Origin: Oryzias latipes
Taxonomy: Eukaryota; Chordata; Actinopteri; Beloniformes; Adrianichthyidae
Direction of reading: 5' to 3'
Length of the DNA stretch: 64,000 nucleotides
Assembly (NCBI RefSeq): GCF_002234675.1
Contig: NC_019864.2
Location: forward strand, 11,983,582 to 12,047,581
Under the pieces are notes generated by a model. That model was not told the origin of the DNA. It saw nothing but the letters and a program-made list of their open reading frames with translations, and made no database searches. Positions 11,143 through 20,030 of this stretch are shown here, one piece after another. Made by a program: the position numbers and the translations under genes. Position 1 is the first letter of the stretch, and the number at the start of each line of letters is the position of its first letter.

Positions 11143-13160
11143 GTCATGTCTTTATGACAGTATATTACAATAATAAAATGATGTTGCATTAGCACCATTC
11201 CATCATTTGAAACCATGAAAACTCATCTGTCAAGATCTGAAATGGATTTATGTAGAGTAGATGCAGTCAGAGGAAATTGTGCAGTTTTTACATGTTTGTG
11301 TAACTTAAAGCTGCCCTTTTCTGAGACTAAGTCCACCAAAACAGACAGGAACTGGCCAGCTTGGTTAGGATTTATGACCTCCAGGTGAATTTCTAATGTG
11401 CATAATTCAAAAACGGATAACAGCTGTAAGAAGCCAAGGTGTAACTTGCCTTAAAAATGACTTTGGGTCTTTGACCTGAAGTGGATCATGCCATGAACAC
11501 TGTATTGTACTCTCACTAGAAATAGACATCTAGAAAAGGTATCATTTTATTATTTCTTAAAGTTCCTTAAATAAATAGTGGAAGTGTTTGCTCTGCATTT
11601 GCTTCAAAGGTAATGGATATTTCTTTTTATTCTTTTAGGACCAGCGTGACGTGAACATGAGACGGGCACTTGTCCTCCTTGCACTTCCTGTTTATCTGCA
11701 TGAAGATGCCTCCAACTTCTTCAAGACCTGTACAGTAAGTGCACACGACTCCCTGTCAATGTTTTTCACTAATCCTTTAATATTGATTGAGATTTTATTG
11801 AGTGACATAATAAATAGGGCAATTGTTTGTAGTTTGTAAACTGAGTGATATTTTTAAATGGTTTTAAAAATGAGATGGAAGATGAGACGAACATCAGGGA
11901 CTCCTGATTGGAAGGAGTGGGAACATTTTCATTTACCTTTTTCTGCTCCTGATCCATCATTATTTGAATAAAGAAAAATGAAGCTTTAGTCTTAAATTAT
12001 TTTATAAATGTCCTCCTTCAGAAAAATGCTAAAGAACTTTTTAAAAACACAATTTTAATTGGAGTTGGTCCTTAAAACATCATAGCCAGTTGATTAAAAG
12101 CTAACAGAATGTTAGCATGAAAAGATTCCCATTGACAGATGGCAGGAATGTCAGTTTTGGACATTAGTGTGATGAATATCTTTGAGGGTCTGAACTCATC
12201 TGTGTTTTTTGTTTTGTATTTTCCAGAATACCAGACCTCACAGACACTGCTGTGGGTATCTTCTCAGTTGTCGTGGTGACGCTCCTGATGCTGCCGTCAG
12301 TGGTCCCACACATCTGGCTGACTAATCTCTTCTAACTCTTCGGGGACATCTATGCTCTGGACCTACAGCACCCCAAAAAACTAGAACTTGCCTTCATATT
12401 TATTCAGAATGCTGTCTTGAACCTTGAGGACAGCAAACCACTGAAAGGACATTTATTGACGCTGAAGAATGTTTCGTTGAGTGAGTCTTCCAGAATGGAC
12501 TATTTGTTGGTTTAAGTGTTATGTAACTAATGTGTTTTGTTGTGATCATATGCTTTTTCTGCCGTACAATACAAAACCAACTCTTTTTGTACATATGTTG
12601 TGTGGCACTCTTATAATGCCGTTTTTTTTGCACTTATTGTTTCTTCATCCTCTTGATATTTGTGCTTTTTTTTAAAGAGCAATTAAAAAAAGTGTATTAA
12701 GCAATCACTATTGTGTGGCCTTCACGTTTGTTGGTTTTTATCAATGTTAGCCTTTAAAATGTAGTGGGGCAGTATCAATATCTCTGTTTAGAATACATTT
12801 TAAGCTGAAGAATTTTAAATATTTTCAATGCTACACATTTAATGAGTTAAAGAATTTATAAAGCATTTGAGTGAATTTTACATATTTTATGAGTTGAGTA
12901 ATATAAAAATATAGTTAGTTAAAGCGTTTTTTAGTTGGAAAATATTAAAAACTTTAAGTAAATAATCTCTCTTTTATAAGTTGAGGAATCTTAATATTTT
13001 TTATATGAAATAATACAAATGTAAGCCAACTGACAATATGAATTTTAATAAATGTTAACTTAAAAGTTTTAATAATATAACTTAACTGTTGCGTAATCTG
13101 TTACACAATAATTTTTAAGTTCAGTCAACTCGCTAGGGATTACAGTGCAGACGCTAACAT

Positions 13161-14021
13161 GAACCAGCAAGAAATCCCAAATTAACAGACTTGTGGTGTG
13201 GAAAGGTATGTTTTTCAGCTAGCAGGAATAATCAAAGTATCCGTTCTCTGTTTCAAAATGAGATTGCCACAAAACCGTATGTTATCTCATACTGGAACAG
13301 CTTTGGATGTAGAATTCAGTGGGAAAAGGTTTGGACCCTGCCACAAAAGTATTTCATCACCAATAAAATCAGAGAAATTTCTTTCAAAATTCTTCACAAA
13401 TTTTATCCAGTGAAACATTTCTTTACTAAGTTTAAAAAAGATCTGGACATAAACTGTTCATTCTGTCATTCCTCACCAGAAACTGTGCCTCATCTTTTTT
13501 GGTTTTGCTCTTTCACTCAACTATTTTGGAAAGATGTGATACATTTTATAAGAACTCATCTATGTGAAGATTATAGATTATTTTACGAGCATATTATTTT
13601 TGGATATTTTACACAAGAAAGACTTAATGCAGAAAAAATATATGTAGTTAATTTACTTATAATTATGGCTAAATACTTTATACACAAGTGTAAATATGCC
13701 AACAAAAAAAACGTGTTTTATGTTTTTCAGAAAGAAATGGTTTTGTATGTGAACAGTATTAAATCTTCCACTAACAAAAAAGCTGTCAGAACAGTTGAAA
13801 CATGGTCTCTCCTGAAACTTTAACAGATTCCTTTGCCTTATTATTTTTGTTTTCTTTTTGCATAACCTGTTTTACATGGTTATCATTATGTTTTTTTTGT
13901 TCATTCTCATGGCGAACGTGAAGATTGTATTTTGCACACAGTGGAGTTTTGTGTTTGGTATTTTGTATGTGCAAGATATTGTTAATAAAGTTTATTTAAA
14001 AAAAAAACGAACCGGCAAGAA
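13161..14021 (+). mobile_element. 5'-truncated L1-like LINE with target-site duplication
   Basis: The insert 13174-14008 ends with an AATAAA signal (13984-13989) and a short A-tract (13998-14007). It is bounded by 13 bp direct repeats, gaaccagcaagaa (13161-13173) and gaaccggcaagaa (14009-14021), differing at one position. It lies inside the left arm of the inverted repeat. Only the 3' part of ORF2 and the 3' UTR are present, as expected for target-primed reverse transcription that stopped early. Confidence 0.8.
13191..13823 (+). pseudogene. L1-like LINE ORF2 C-terminal fragment
   Basis: The 210-codon open frame has the character of the region after the reverse transcriptase in L1/Tx1-type ORF2 proteins. 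It contains a Cys-rich motif CSFCHSSPETVPHLFWFC (C-x2-C-x8-H-x4-C, about residues 93-110), followed by aromatic FTQLFWKDV. ORF2 proteins nick target DNA and reverse-transcribe the element's RNA. Here the endonuclease and polymerase domains are missing because of the 5' truncation. The frame itself is uninterrupted to its stop near 13823, which suggests a fairly recent insertion. The start used is not a real start; the frame begins inside the gene. Confidence 0.75.
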
Positions 14022-14079
14022 GTAGCCACGGGGGTCCTGCAGCCATCGGAACCTTAACAAATATTTCATCTCCACCTCA

Positions 14080-14332
14080 CCGTTGCCTTTTTTAAGAAAT
14101 GACAGCTGGTTTTCCCACATTTATATGTAGTTATGGATCGAAAACAAGAGGAATTTGTTTTAATGTAAATGCGTGTTCCAGCGTCTACAGGAAGTGTCGC
14201 CCATAATTCACGCAAAGGCTCATGGGGGCTAGGAATAAGGTGGATACGGATTTTCTGTTTCGGTGGCACTTCTATTACCATTATTGGTATTTGAGACATT
14301 CCTTTGTGTCTCTAGAGATGCAGACAGATTTG
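14080..14332. other. central spacer between inverted arms
   Basis: This 253 bp does not match its own reverse complement. It contains no ORF beyond short frames and no recognised element. It would form the loop if the arms paired. Confidence 0.5.
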
Positions 14333-14599
14333 TGACCACTTGAGGTGAAGATAAAATATTTCTTAAGGTTCCGATGGCCTTCTTATTGGTTCGTGTTAGC
14401 GTCTGTTCAAAATGGGAGGTGGCGGCCTCTCGTCCAATCAGAGCACGAGAAATCATCTGCCTTCCGTTTCATGCAAAGTGCCTTCCTTTTCATTCAAAGT
14501 GCCTTCCTTTTCATCCAAAGTCACTTCCGTTTCATGCATTCTCCTCTCTCACACACACATATAAACTCTTCCTCACACGTTCATATATACTTGTCTTTC

Positions 14600-14935
14600 A
14601 CATACATACATTCTTTTTTAAGAGTGACAATGAGAGTGAGAATGTATGTATGTGTAAAGTAATATATATGCATGCGAGAGAGAGAATATATGGATGTGCA
14701 AGTGAGAATATATGTATGCGAAAGAGAGTATATATGACTGTGAGAGCAAGAATGTATGAATGTGAGAGAGAGAATATATGGATGCGTAAGAGAATATATG
14801 TATGCGAAAGAGAGTATATATGACTGTGAGAGCAAGAATGTATGAATGTGAGAGAGAGAATATATGGATGCGTAAGAGAATATATGTATGCGAAAGAGAG
14901 TATATATAACTGTGAGAGCAAGAATGTATGAATGT
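14600..14935 (-). repeat. 86 bp-period minisatellite, right copy
   Basis: This is the inverted counterpart of 9184-9420, with about three units (recurring gagagcaagaatgtatgaa at about 14741, 14827 and 14917) against about two on the left. The difference accounts for most of the length difference of this arm segment. Confidence 0.75.
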
Positions 14936-15271
14936 GAATGGTTCAGAATAAATAATGTCTTATACGGCCCCTCATATAAATGACTTCATGCGCTCTGTGC
15001 CTTTTTCTTTGTCCTTTTCCTTGTTATAAAAATGAGCATATCTGCCGGCTCAAACTTAGACATATGAGAGTTCAAGAAATATAATTAATTAAGATGAAAA
15101 AAATATTAATTGAATTGGAGTATTATGACATTTAGTTAGATAAATATGTAAATTTGAGTTGTATAAACAATTATTGAGTTTTATAGATGTAAGAAATTAA
15201 GTTGAATAAATTTAACTCAATTATTTGTTACCAATAGAAGTAATTCATTTAAGTTGGCAAAATTGGATAAG

Positions 15272-15487
15272 TTATATATATATATGCGTCACAAGGAAAA
15301 TGGAAATAAGATCAGAAACTCGTGAGTTTACTTTGTCTGTTCTTATACTAAGAAACTCTTTCTTTTGATGATGCAGCCGTGTTACTTTTTTGATGGACGT
15401 ATAATCTTCATACGCCGCCATTAAAATCTCAGACTCCGTCTCACTGAAGTATAGCGCTTTCTTTTTTTTTTCACCACGCGTTTCCAT
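15272..15487 (-). pseudogene. Harbinger Myb/SANT-like protein, N-terminal fragment
   Basis: An ATG at 15487 on the minus strand opens METRGEKKKKALYFSETESE, then ILMAAYEDYTSIKK. A basic start followed by xFSxxExExLLxxYE is typical of the Myb/SANT-like DNA-binding partner that PIF/Harbinger elements encode beside the nuclease. Only about 37 residues resemble the family; the rest of the 71-codon frame is not domain-like. A related stretch occurs on the minus strand at 42240-42450 within another Harbinger element, which supports the family assignment. Confidence 0.5.
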
Positions 15488-15540
15488 GGTGACTCCGGAA
15501 ATCAGCGATCTATTGAGAATGTCTTTATGTACCTGCTGTG

Positions 15541-15582
15541 CACGTGCATTAACCCTGGGTTAACCTTGGGTTAATGCACGTG
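15541..15582. repeat. 42 bp imperfect palindrome
   Basis: CACGTGCATTAACCC and its reverse complement flank a centre that is itself nearly symmetrical (gggttaacc). It lies upstream of the Myb-like start. One half (gtgcacgtgcattaaccc) recurs at about 42434-42451, so this looks like a head-to-head junction of two Harbinger subterminal regions. Confidence 0.65.
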
Positions 15583-15702
15583 CTCGTCAAGTAATTAAGT
15601 TAGATCAACAATGTAAAAAAGTTTCTTTTCCACATCCATATGTGGTCTTATCCCCCTCTCATGGTGGAAAAGGTATTATCTGAGCTTCTTCATCCACTAA
15701 AT

Positions 15703-16833
15703 CAGGGGTCGGGAACCTTTTTGGCCAAGAGAGCCATAAACGCCACATATTTTGAAATGTAATTTCGAAAGAGCCATACAATAATGTAGTGTCCCTTTCC
15801 CACACTGAGGCACGGAGACTTAACCTCTTTTAAGGTTCTTTATTCGGGTTACTGCAGACCGCGACAAACGCCGAACAATTAATTCAGCAACTCCTGAATC
15901 TCTCCCGCCGAGACGAGAGCGCTTCTCCCAACTTTATATTCCCCTGCTCCCGCTGCAGCCCTCCCCTTTCCCTTATTCGGCCCATAGCTGAACCCCATTG
16001 GTCCAAACTACCTAACAACAGGCTGAGCGACAGAACTGAGAGCCAATCAGCTCTCTGCTTGATGCGGTCAATGAACTCCAGAACTTTTAACGCGGCCCAA
16101 CAGCCACCCAACTCAGTCCGCGACAATATGTTTAAAACTAAAATACAAGTGAATGTGTGCATTTGATGTAATTTCAACCTTTTTAAAGTACAATAAGTCT
16201 GTGGATTCTTTTTAATAACATTGTTATGCTGTTTCTAATAAATGATGAGTATTTCTCGTGGTAGTTTTGCTGATGGTCTAGTCTGGTTTACGTGGTGAGT
16301 TTCTGCTTCATGCAGGCGTTGAGACTTTAAACGTGATCTTAGGTTGGTATGAATGTTTTGTAGATGTGAGACAGACTGCTCACATGCGGACCTGGAGCCA
16401 AACACACACTCACACGCTGCAGTGAGTGACAGGCAGTGGGTTTTACCTATTTACAATCCCTGCGCGATTCACCTGCTGCCTGTCCCCACAACACCTCAGC
16501 CCCACCCTCTGCTTTCTCCCTCACACATCCCGTCCCCGCAACTGCGCGCTCTTTCTCAGAGACGGGAGCGCGCAGTTTTAGGCACGGCAATTCACAGGTT
16601 TCCGGGTGGTACAAACTCTGTGAATTAATAGACAATTTTAAACTTATACTAATGCTGGCGCAGATTTCTCTCTCTAAGCACCGCTACTACTGCGCGCCTC
16701 TGCCATCGCATCGCGCACGAGAAGGACTGGTCTAATGAAGAAAAAAAATTTGAATTAAAGATTTGTCTGCGAGCCACATGTGACCATCAAAAGAGCCATA
16801 TATGGCTCGCGAGCCTTAGGTTCCCGACCCCTG
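15703..16833. mobile_element. hAT non-autonomous element with 8 bp duplication
   Basis: Ends are CAGGGGTCGGGAACCT and its exact reverse complement, followed inward by gagccat/atggctc words typical of a widespread vertebrate hAT family. The 8 bp target duplication cactaaat is present at 15695-15702 and 16834-16841. The left arm of the inverted repeat at 8647-8660 shows the empty site (gatttagtggatga). The element contains a solo LTR (15790-16125). No intact transposase is present. Confidence 0.85.
15790..16125 (-). mobile_element. solo LTR inside the hAT element
   Basis: On the minus strand this 336 bp segment starts TGTCGCGGACTGAG and ends GGGAAAGGGACA. It has a TATAAA box near 15937 and an AATAAA signal near 15841, in the order expected for U3-R-U5. 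Terminal TGTC/GACA repeats and this signal layout indicate a retrovirus-like LTR. No internal region is present, so it is a fossil left by recombination between the two LTRs. It is younger than the hAT copy it sits in. The short target duplication is not clear. Confidence 0.65.
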
Positions 16834-17066
16834 CACTAAATCATCTCCAAATGGACACACCATGCTGCTTCACTTCTCTGAAAACAAACTAACCTTAAAC
16901 TAAACCTGCTCCGGACCAGGTTATGTTCAGAGCATGAGTTGCTATAGCAACTTGACATACCATGAAACATACCTCCATTTCTGGAACCGAAAGCTGAGGT
17001 TATCAACTTCCTTTGCCTCAAACTTACCGTGGGAGCTAGCATAACCTGCTTTCTCGAAAATCCCCC

Positions 17067-19103
17067 AGATGCCGTTGTTCTGTGTGATTTCAAAGCCCTG
17101 AATGGCTGGTTCATTTTTCCGGCACAATTACATGAACCCTGTGAAAGCTTCATGGGGCTTCTATTCCCATCCCTACCAAAAACTATCCATTCGTTTATTC
17201 CCAATTTTTTTTATACCAATACCAATGCAGATCTTGCCTCATGTTGTGCCTTTTCCCTAACAACCTCTGCTGTGTATTCCTATTAGTTAATGCGAAGCAG
17301 TCCATTCAAGAAAAAATTGAAAAAGCCCACAAGATAAAAGCCCCCCACCCCATATGCTGTCTGACCTAAACCTACCACAGCATGTAACTCAGTTCTGTTT
17401 CTTTCTTGTGTCATTCTAACCGCATACAAACAGGTCTGAACATAAAATAATTCAAGGAAGCGTGTCAATATTTCTGAACAATTAAATCACAGAGCCTGAA
17501 GGCATTAAGAAAACTAAGGGCCCACTGTCCCACAAAGAATCAATATCAATGATCAAAGTGAAAGGCTGAGTGCTGTTATTCCAGAAAGTAAGCTACATTA
17601 TGAGCCATGCTCATGAAGTTCAGTTAAGCGTATACAGGTGGTTGTAATAATGAGGAGTGAAGAAAGTTGCACCAGATACTACCATTTCTTCATACGGGCC
17701 AAGATGTGAATGAACCAGAAACTTTTAATGATCCCACATAGACATGTTTTCCTGCATTTGCTCAGACTCCTCAGTGAAGCTGCTACGAAGCAGAAAAATG
17801 TAAACCTGCATGCAGGAATTATTTACATTCCAGTTTGTAGGTGTTTGCTATTTTCTTTGCAAAGCGTGTGTCTTCCACACCAAAGCATCAAAATGAAACA
17901 GGAGGTCAGGTTGCTGTGACAAAGAATATGGCAACTGTTATATATGTTTAGATAAAAAAATTAAAATAAAATAAAAAGTGGATGTAACATAAAACTAAAA
18001 GATTGGTTTAGAGTTTGGTAAGGTGGTTGCCAGATAGAAGTCGAACTTTCTCTACTTTTAATGACCTCCTATGTGCGCTTGAGCAACTTTGGACAATGAA
18101 CAATGCCCCTGCAATTGAAGCGATTTCATTAGTTCTTTTGTGCACACTAGTTGTGGGTTTTGGAACCAGATTTCAGTTTTAATTTGTTTAATCCTTCCTT
18201 CAAAGATATTAGTTCATGTATGATAAGGGATTTAAAACAGTTACAGTATTTTTGCATAAAAATAAAAGTAATTTGATAATTTTCCCACAGAGACGTATAG
18301 ACTCAATGTTTCTGTTGCAACAGTATGGCCTCATCAGAGCATGAATGATCTAATGGCACTCCTGAAGTTAAGGGCTATCATTCAAACAACTGACTTTCTT
18401 ATTTTCTTTTTTTTTTTGGCCAGCACAAATTTTTTAGTCTGCTAAATAAAAATCTGTTGGACTACAAGTATAAAATACTTTAGACAACAAACAGTTTGAT
18501 AAAATCAACTGCAAAATCCAATAATAATCCCTGTCAGGATGAAGCATGGACATATTCACAAGAACAACAATCTCTCATCCTATCTGAGTGGCAAAAAATC
18601 AAGCCTTATGTGGAATGTTGTTAACCAACTTTAGCTCCTCCTACCTCTACAAAATTTGGGGTAATAGGAGAAGTATGAAGTCCACACAGGAGTCCATTTT
18701 TCTGCTAATCATTTAAAAAAGTCTATAATAATACAAAAATTTGCCATAACAAATCTGTTAAATTCCATGTTTAAAAGGTGAATTTTACTCACACAAAAAA
18801 ACACATGTACATCCAGGTTTCAAAACGTTTTTAAAGTTTATTGTTTACTTTTTTATCCACGGGAATAAAATATATTTTTAAAACATCAGCGGTGTTATTG
18901 TTCTGTTGCTTGAATATGCAAATGTAATGGCATTTTATCTTTTTGTTTTTTTAATGGCAGGAGGGTGAACCTTTTCTGTGTCCCTCACAAAACTTTTACT
19001 TCACATCGTCTTGCTCAACTTTCCATGTTTAAAATACTTTTATAAAGTTGAGCGAAGTAAATGCCAATTCTGGCTCGATTTTTCCTGTTGGAGATCCTGT
19101 GAG
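17067..19103. other. unassigned DNA, no gene seen
   Basis: Mixed AT-rich sequence. Short frames at 17029-17286 and 17710-17919 have no recognisable motif or splice context. A T-run at 18408-18417 is the only simple repeat of note. Confidence 0.4.
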
Positions 19104-19417
19104 CAAGATTCCAAGATTCAAGTTTTATTGCCGTTTGCACATGCGGTACATCGGAATTTTTCTTTGGCATCTCTCATGTCAGGATAAGTTAAAAAAAAGG
19201 ACAAAAGAAAAATTTGAAGAAGAAATAATAAAGAAAATAAAAATAAATAGAATAAAGTTAAAAGTCAAAATTAGACAACAAATTTACATGGTGTATAAAA
19301 ATATAAATATCAGTAAAATATGATAATGAATATTGCAGAGACCCAATCTGTACAGTAGCATTATTGCACATAGAATTATTGCACATATTATTGTTTATTG
19401 CACTTAGTAATTTAGTC

Positions 19418-19799
19418 CAGTCTTCCCTCTCTGATGTCCTTTGCTAGCATTCTGATTGCTGTTGGGAAGAAGCTGTTGTGGAAGCGTGTGGTGTGTGCTC
19501 GGATGCTTTCAGGCCTGCGACGCCTGAGGTTGTGGCCTGAGTCCACGCATTGGATCAGTCCATGAGCAGGGTGGTGTCTGTCTCTGATGATCTTAGTCAC
19601 TCTCCTCCTGCAGCGCTGTTTGTAGATGGTGTCCATGGATGGAAGGTTGCAACCTATAATTTTTCCAGCTGTATTAATGACCCTCTGCAGCATCTTCTTC
19701 TCTTTTAAGGTGGTGTTACCGAACCAGGCTGTTAGTCCGCTTGTGAGGATGCTTTCCACAAGCCCCCTGTAGGCTTGGGTGAGGGTCCGGCGCTTGAGA
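19418..19799 (-). pseudogene. L2-like ORF2, C-terminal part
   Basis: The frame contains LTQAYRGLVESILTSGLTAW, then a segment with MLQRVINTAGKIIGCNLPS and a later TRFHNSFFPTAIRML. These are the post-catalytic landmarks of L2-type reverse transcriptases (a (F/Y)YRxxVESxLT helix, an IxGxxLP loop and a terminal NSFxPxAIRLLN-type end). It is the direct continuation of the inverted plus-strand piece at 19801-20025. The 5' two thirds of the ORF, including the endonuclease, are absent. Confidence 0.7.
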
Positions 19800-19800
19800 C

Positions 19801-20025
19801 CGGCCTTGTTCTCAACGTAGAGAAAACAAAAGAGATAATCGTGGACTACAGAAGGAAAGCACCGCCACATCAACCGCTCATCATCAACGGGACTGTGGTG
19901 GAGCGGACCGACTGCCACCGGTTCCTTGGTCTGCAGATCACAAACAGCCTCAGCTGGGGAAAAAACACTGTTGCCACAGTGAAGAAAGCCCAGCAGAGGC
20001 TGTACTTCATCAGGCTGCTGATGAA
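19801..20025 (+). pseudogene. L2-like ORF2, inverted upstream part
   Basis: The plus-strand frame contains LVLNVEKTKEIIVDYRRK, INGTVVER, FLGLQITNSLSW and VKKAQQRLYFIRLL. These are the consecutive landmarks just after the polymerase catalytic centre of L2 reverse transcriptase (NxxKTKEMIVDFRR, FLGxxIxxxLSW, AQQRLxFLR). In a normal element they immediately precede the YRGLVES helix, which here lies on the opposite strand next door. The piece ends at about 20025 where the 5' truncation occurs. Confidence 0.7.
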
Positions 20026-20030
20026 TCGAC

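Larger units (their letters stand above)
9800..12690 (+). pseudogene. SAMD3-like gene relic (transposon cargo)
   Basis: Five exons can be proposed from splice signals: about 9800-10041 (donor GTAAGTATC; probably untranslated), 10563-10619, 10768-10841, 11639-11734 and 12227 to about 12690 (ATTAAA signal at 12682). Exon 4 encodes a 32-residue frame containing RRALVLLALPVYLHEDASNF. Exon 5 encodes LFGDIYALDLQHPKKLELAF followed by IFIQNAVLNLED and a leucine-rich end. These motifs resemble the C-terminal half of the multicopy fish proteins annotated as sterile alpha motif domain-containing protein 3-like; their function is unknown to me. The copy is broken: TAA at 12333-12335 precedes LFGDIY, the frame of exon 5 does not follow that of exon 4, and exon 3 has no clear open frame joining exon 4. 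No SAM domain is visible. Confidence 0.5.
9621..13147 (+). mobile_element. CACTA-like element carrying a SAMD3-like gene
   Basis: The left end reads CACTCTAAACCCTA and the right end, on the minus strand, CACTGTAATCCCTA. Imperfect similarity continues about 50 bp inward (tgactgaxxxtaaxxattxxxgttxaca). Both subterminal regions are rich in aacttaa/aagtt words. The flanks are gaaca and cagacgctaac, while the uninterrupted other arm of the inverted repeat reads gaacagacgctaac (minus strand, about 14410-14397). The insertion therefore added 3,527 bp plus a 2 bp CA duplication. CACTSTAA ends and a 2-3 bp duplication fit the EnSpm/CACTA superfamily. No transposase is present, so the element is non-autonomous, and its cargo is a gene with promoter, introns and poly(A) signal. 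Confidence 0.6.
8423..14079 (+). repeat. left arm of the large inverted repeat
   Basis: The arm consists of 8423-8762, 9132-9620, 13148-13173 and 14009-14079. It is interrupted by a divergent block (8763-9131), the CACTA-like element (9621-13147) and the LINE (13174-14008). Removing the inserts restores continuity with the right arm, for example gccatcggaacctta at both 14041-14055 (plus) and 14365-14379 (minus). Confidence 0.65.
14976..15591 (-). other. right-arm block with no counterpart in the left arm
   Basis: From 14976 to about 15290 the sequence is AT-rich with many aactta/taagtt words. From 15290 to 15591 it holds a Harbinger Myb-like gene start and a palindrome. The left arm has different DNA at the equivalent place (8763-9131), so one or both arms were rearranged after the inverted repeat formed. 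Confidence 0.4.
15670..16863 (-). pseudogene. Harbinger nuclease 5' fragment split by a hAT element (right arm)
   Basis: On the minus strand an ATG at 16863 opens MVCPFGDDLV. The frame is then interrupted by the hAT element 15703-16833, and continues as DEEAQII at about 15690-15670. Without the hAT insert it reads in parallel with the left-arm copy MACPFKDDLVDEEAQII. The remainder of the transposase is missing. This is the same relic as at 8626-8691, inverted. Confidence 0.5.
8423..17066. mobile_element. Harbinger-type large inverted repeat, multiply invaded
   Basis: The two ends are inverted copies: the left begins near 8423 with GGGTTTTTTCCAGAAAGC and the right, read on the minus strand from 17066, begins GGGGGATTTTCGAGAAAGC. 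Ends of the form GGGGGxxTTCCAGAAAGCAGG are characteristic of fish PIF/Harbinger elements. Just inside each end lies the same inward-facing transposase start (MACPF). The arms match through about 340 bp, diverge, match again over the minisatellite block (9132-9620 with 14403-14975), and finish at 14079 and 14333 around a 253 bp spacer. Arms are similar but far from identical, so this is an old structure. No convincing 3 bp target duplication was found. Inserts: a CACTA-like element, an L1-like LINE and a hAT element. Confidence 0.6.
14333..17066 (-). repeat. right arm of the large inverted repeat
   Basis: Read on the minus strand this arm repeats the left arm in order: Harbinger-like end, MACPF start, a block ending gatctaacttaatta (about 15592), the minisatellite block (14403-14975) and the inner end at 14333. 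It carries a hAT insertion (15703-16833) and a right-arm-only stretch (14976-15591) containing a Myb-like gene start. Confidence 0.65.
19104..20030 (-). mobile_element. L2-like LINE with a 5' inversion
   Basis: The 3' end faces left: on the minus strand the element finishes near 19104 with aataaaacttgaatcttgg, a short tail repeat typical of L2/CR1-type LINEs. Coding sequence for the C-terminal part of ORF2 runs on the minus strand from about 19799 to 19418. From about 19800 the upstream part of the same ORF continues on the plus strand to about 20025. The switch of strand at one point is the signature of twin priming during target-primed reverse transcription. Confidence 0.7.

Noticed and set aside
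8423-17066. Inverted repeat as an assembly artefact
   Set aside because: The arms differ by many substitutions, different insertions, different minisatellite copy number and arm-specific blocks.
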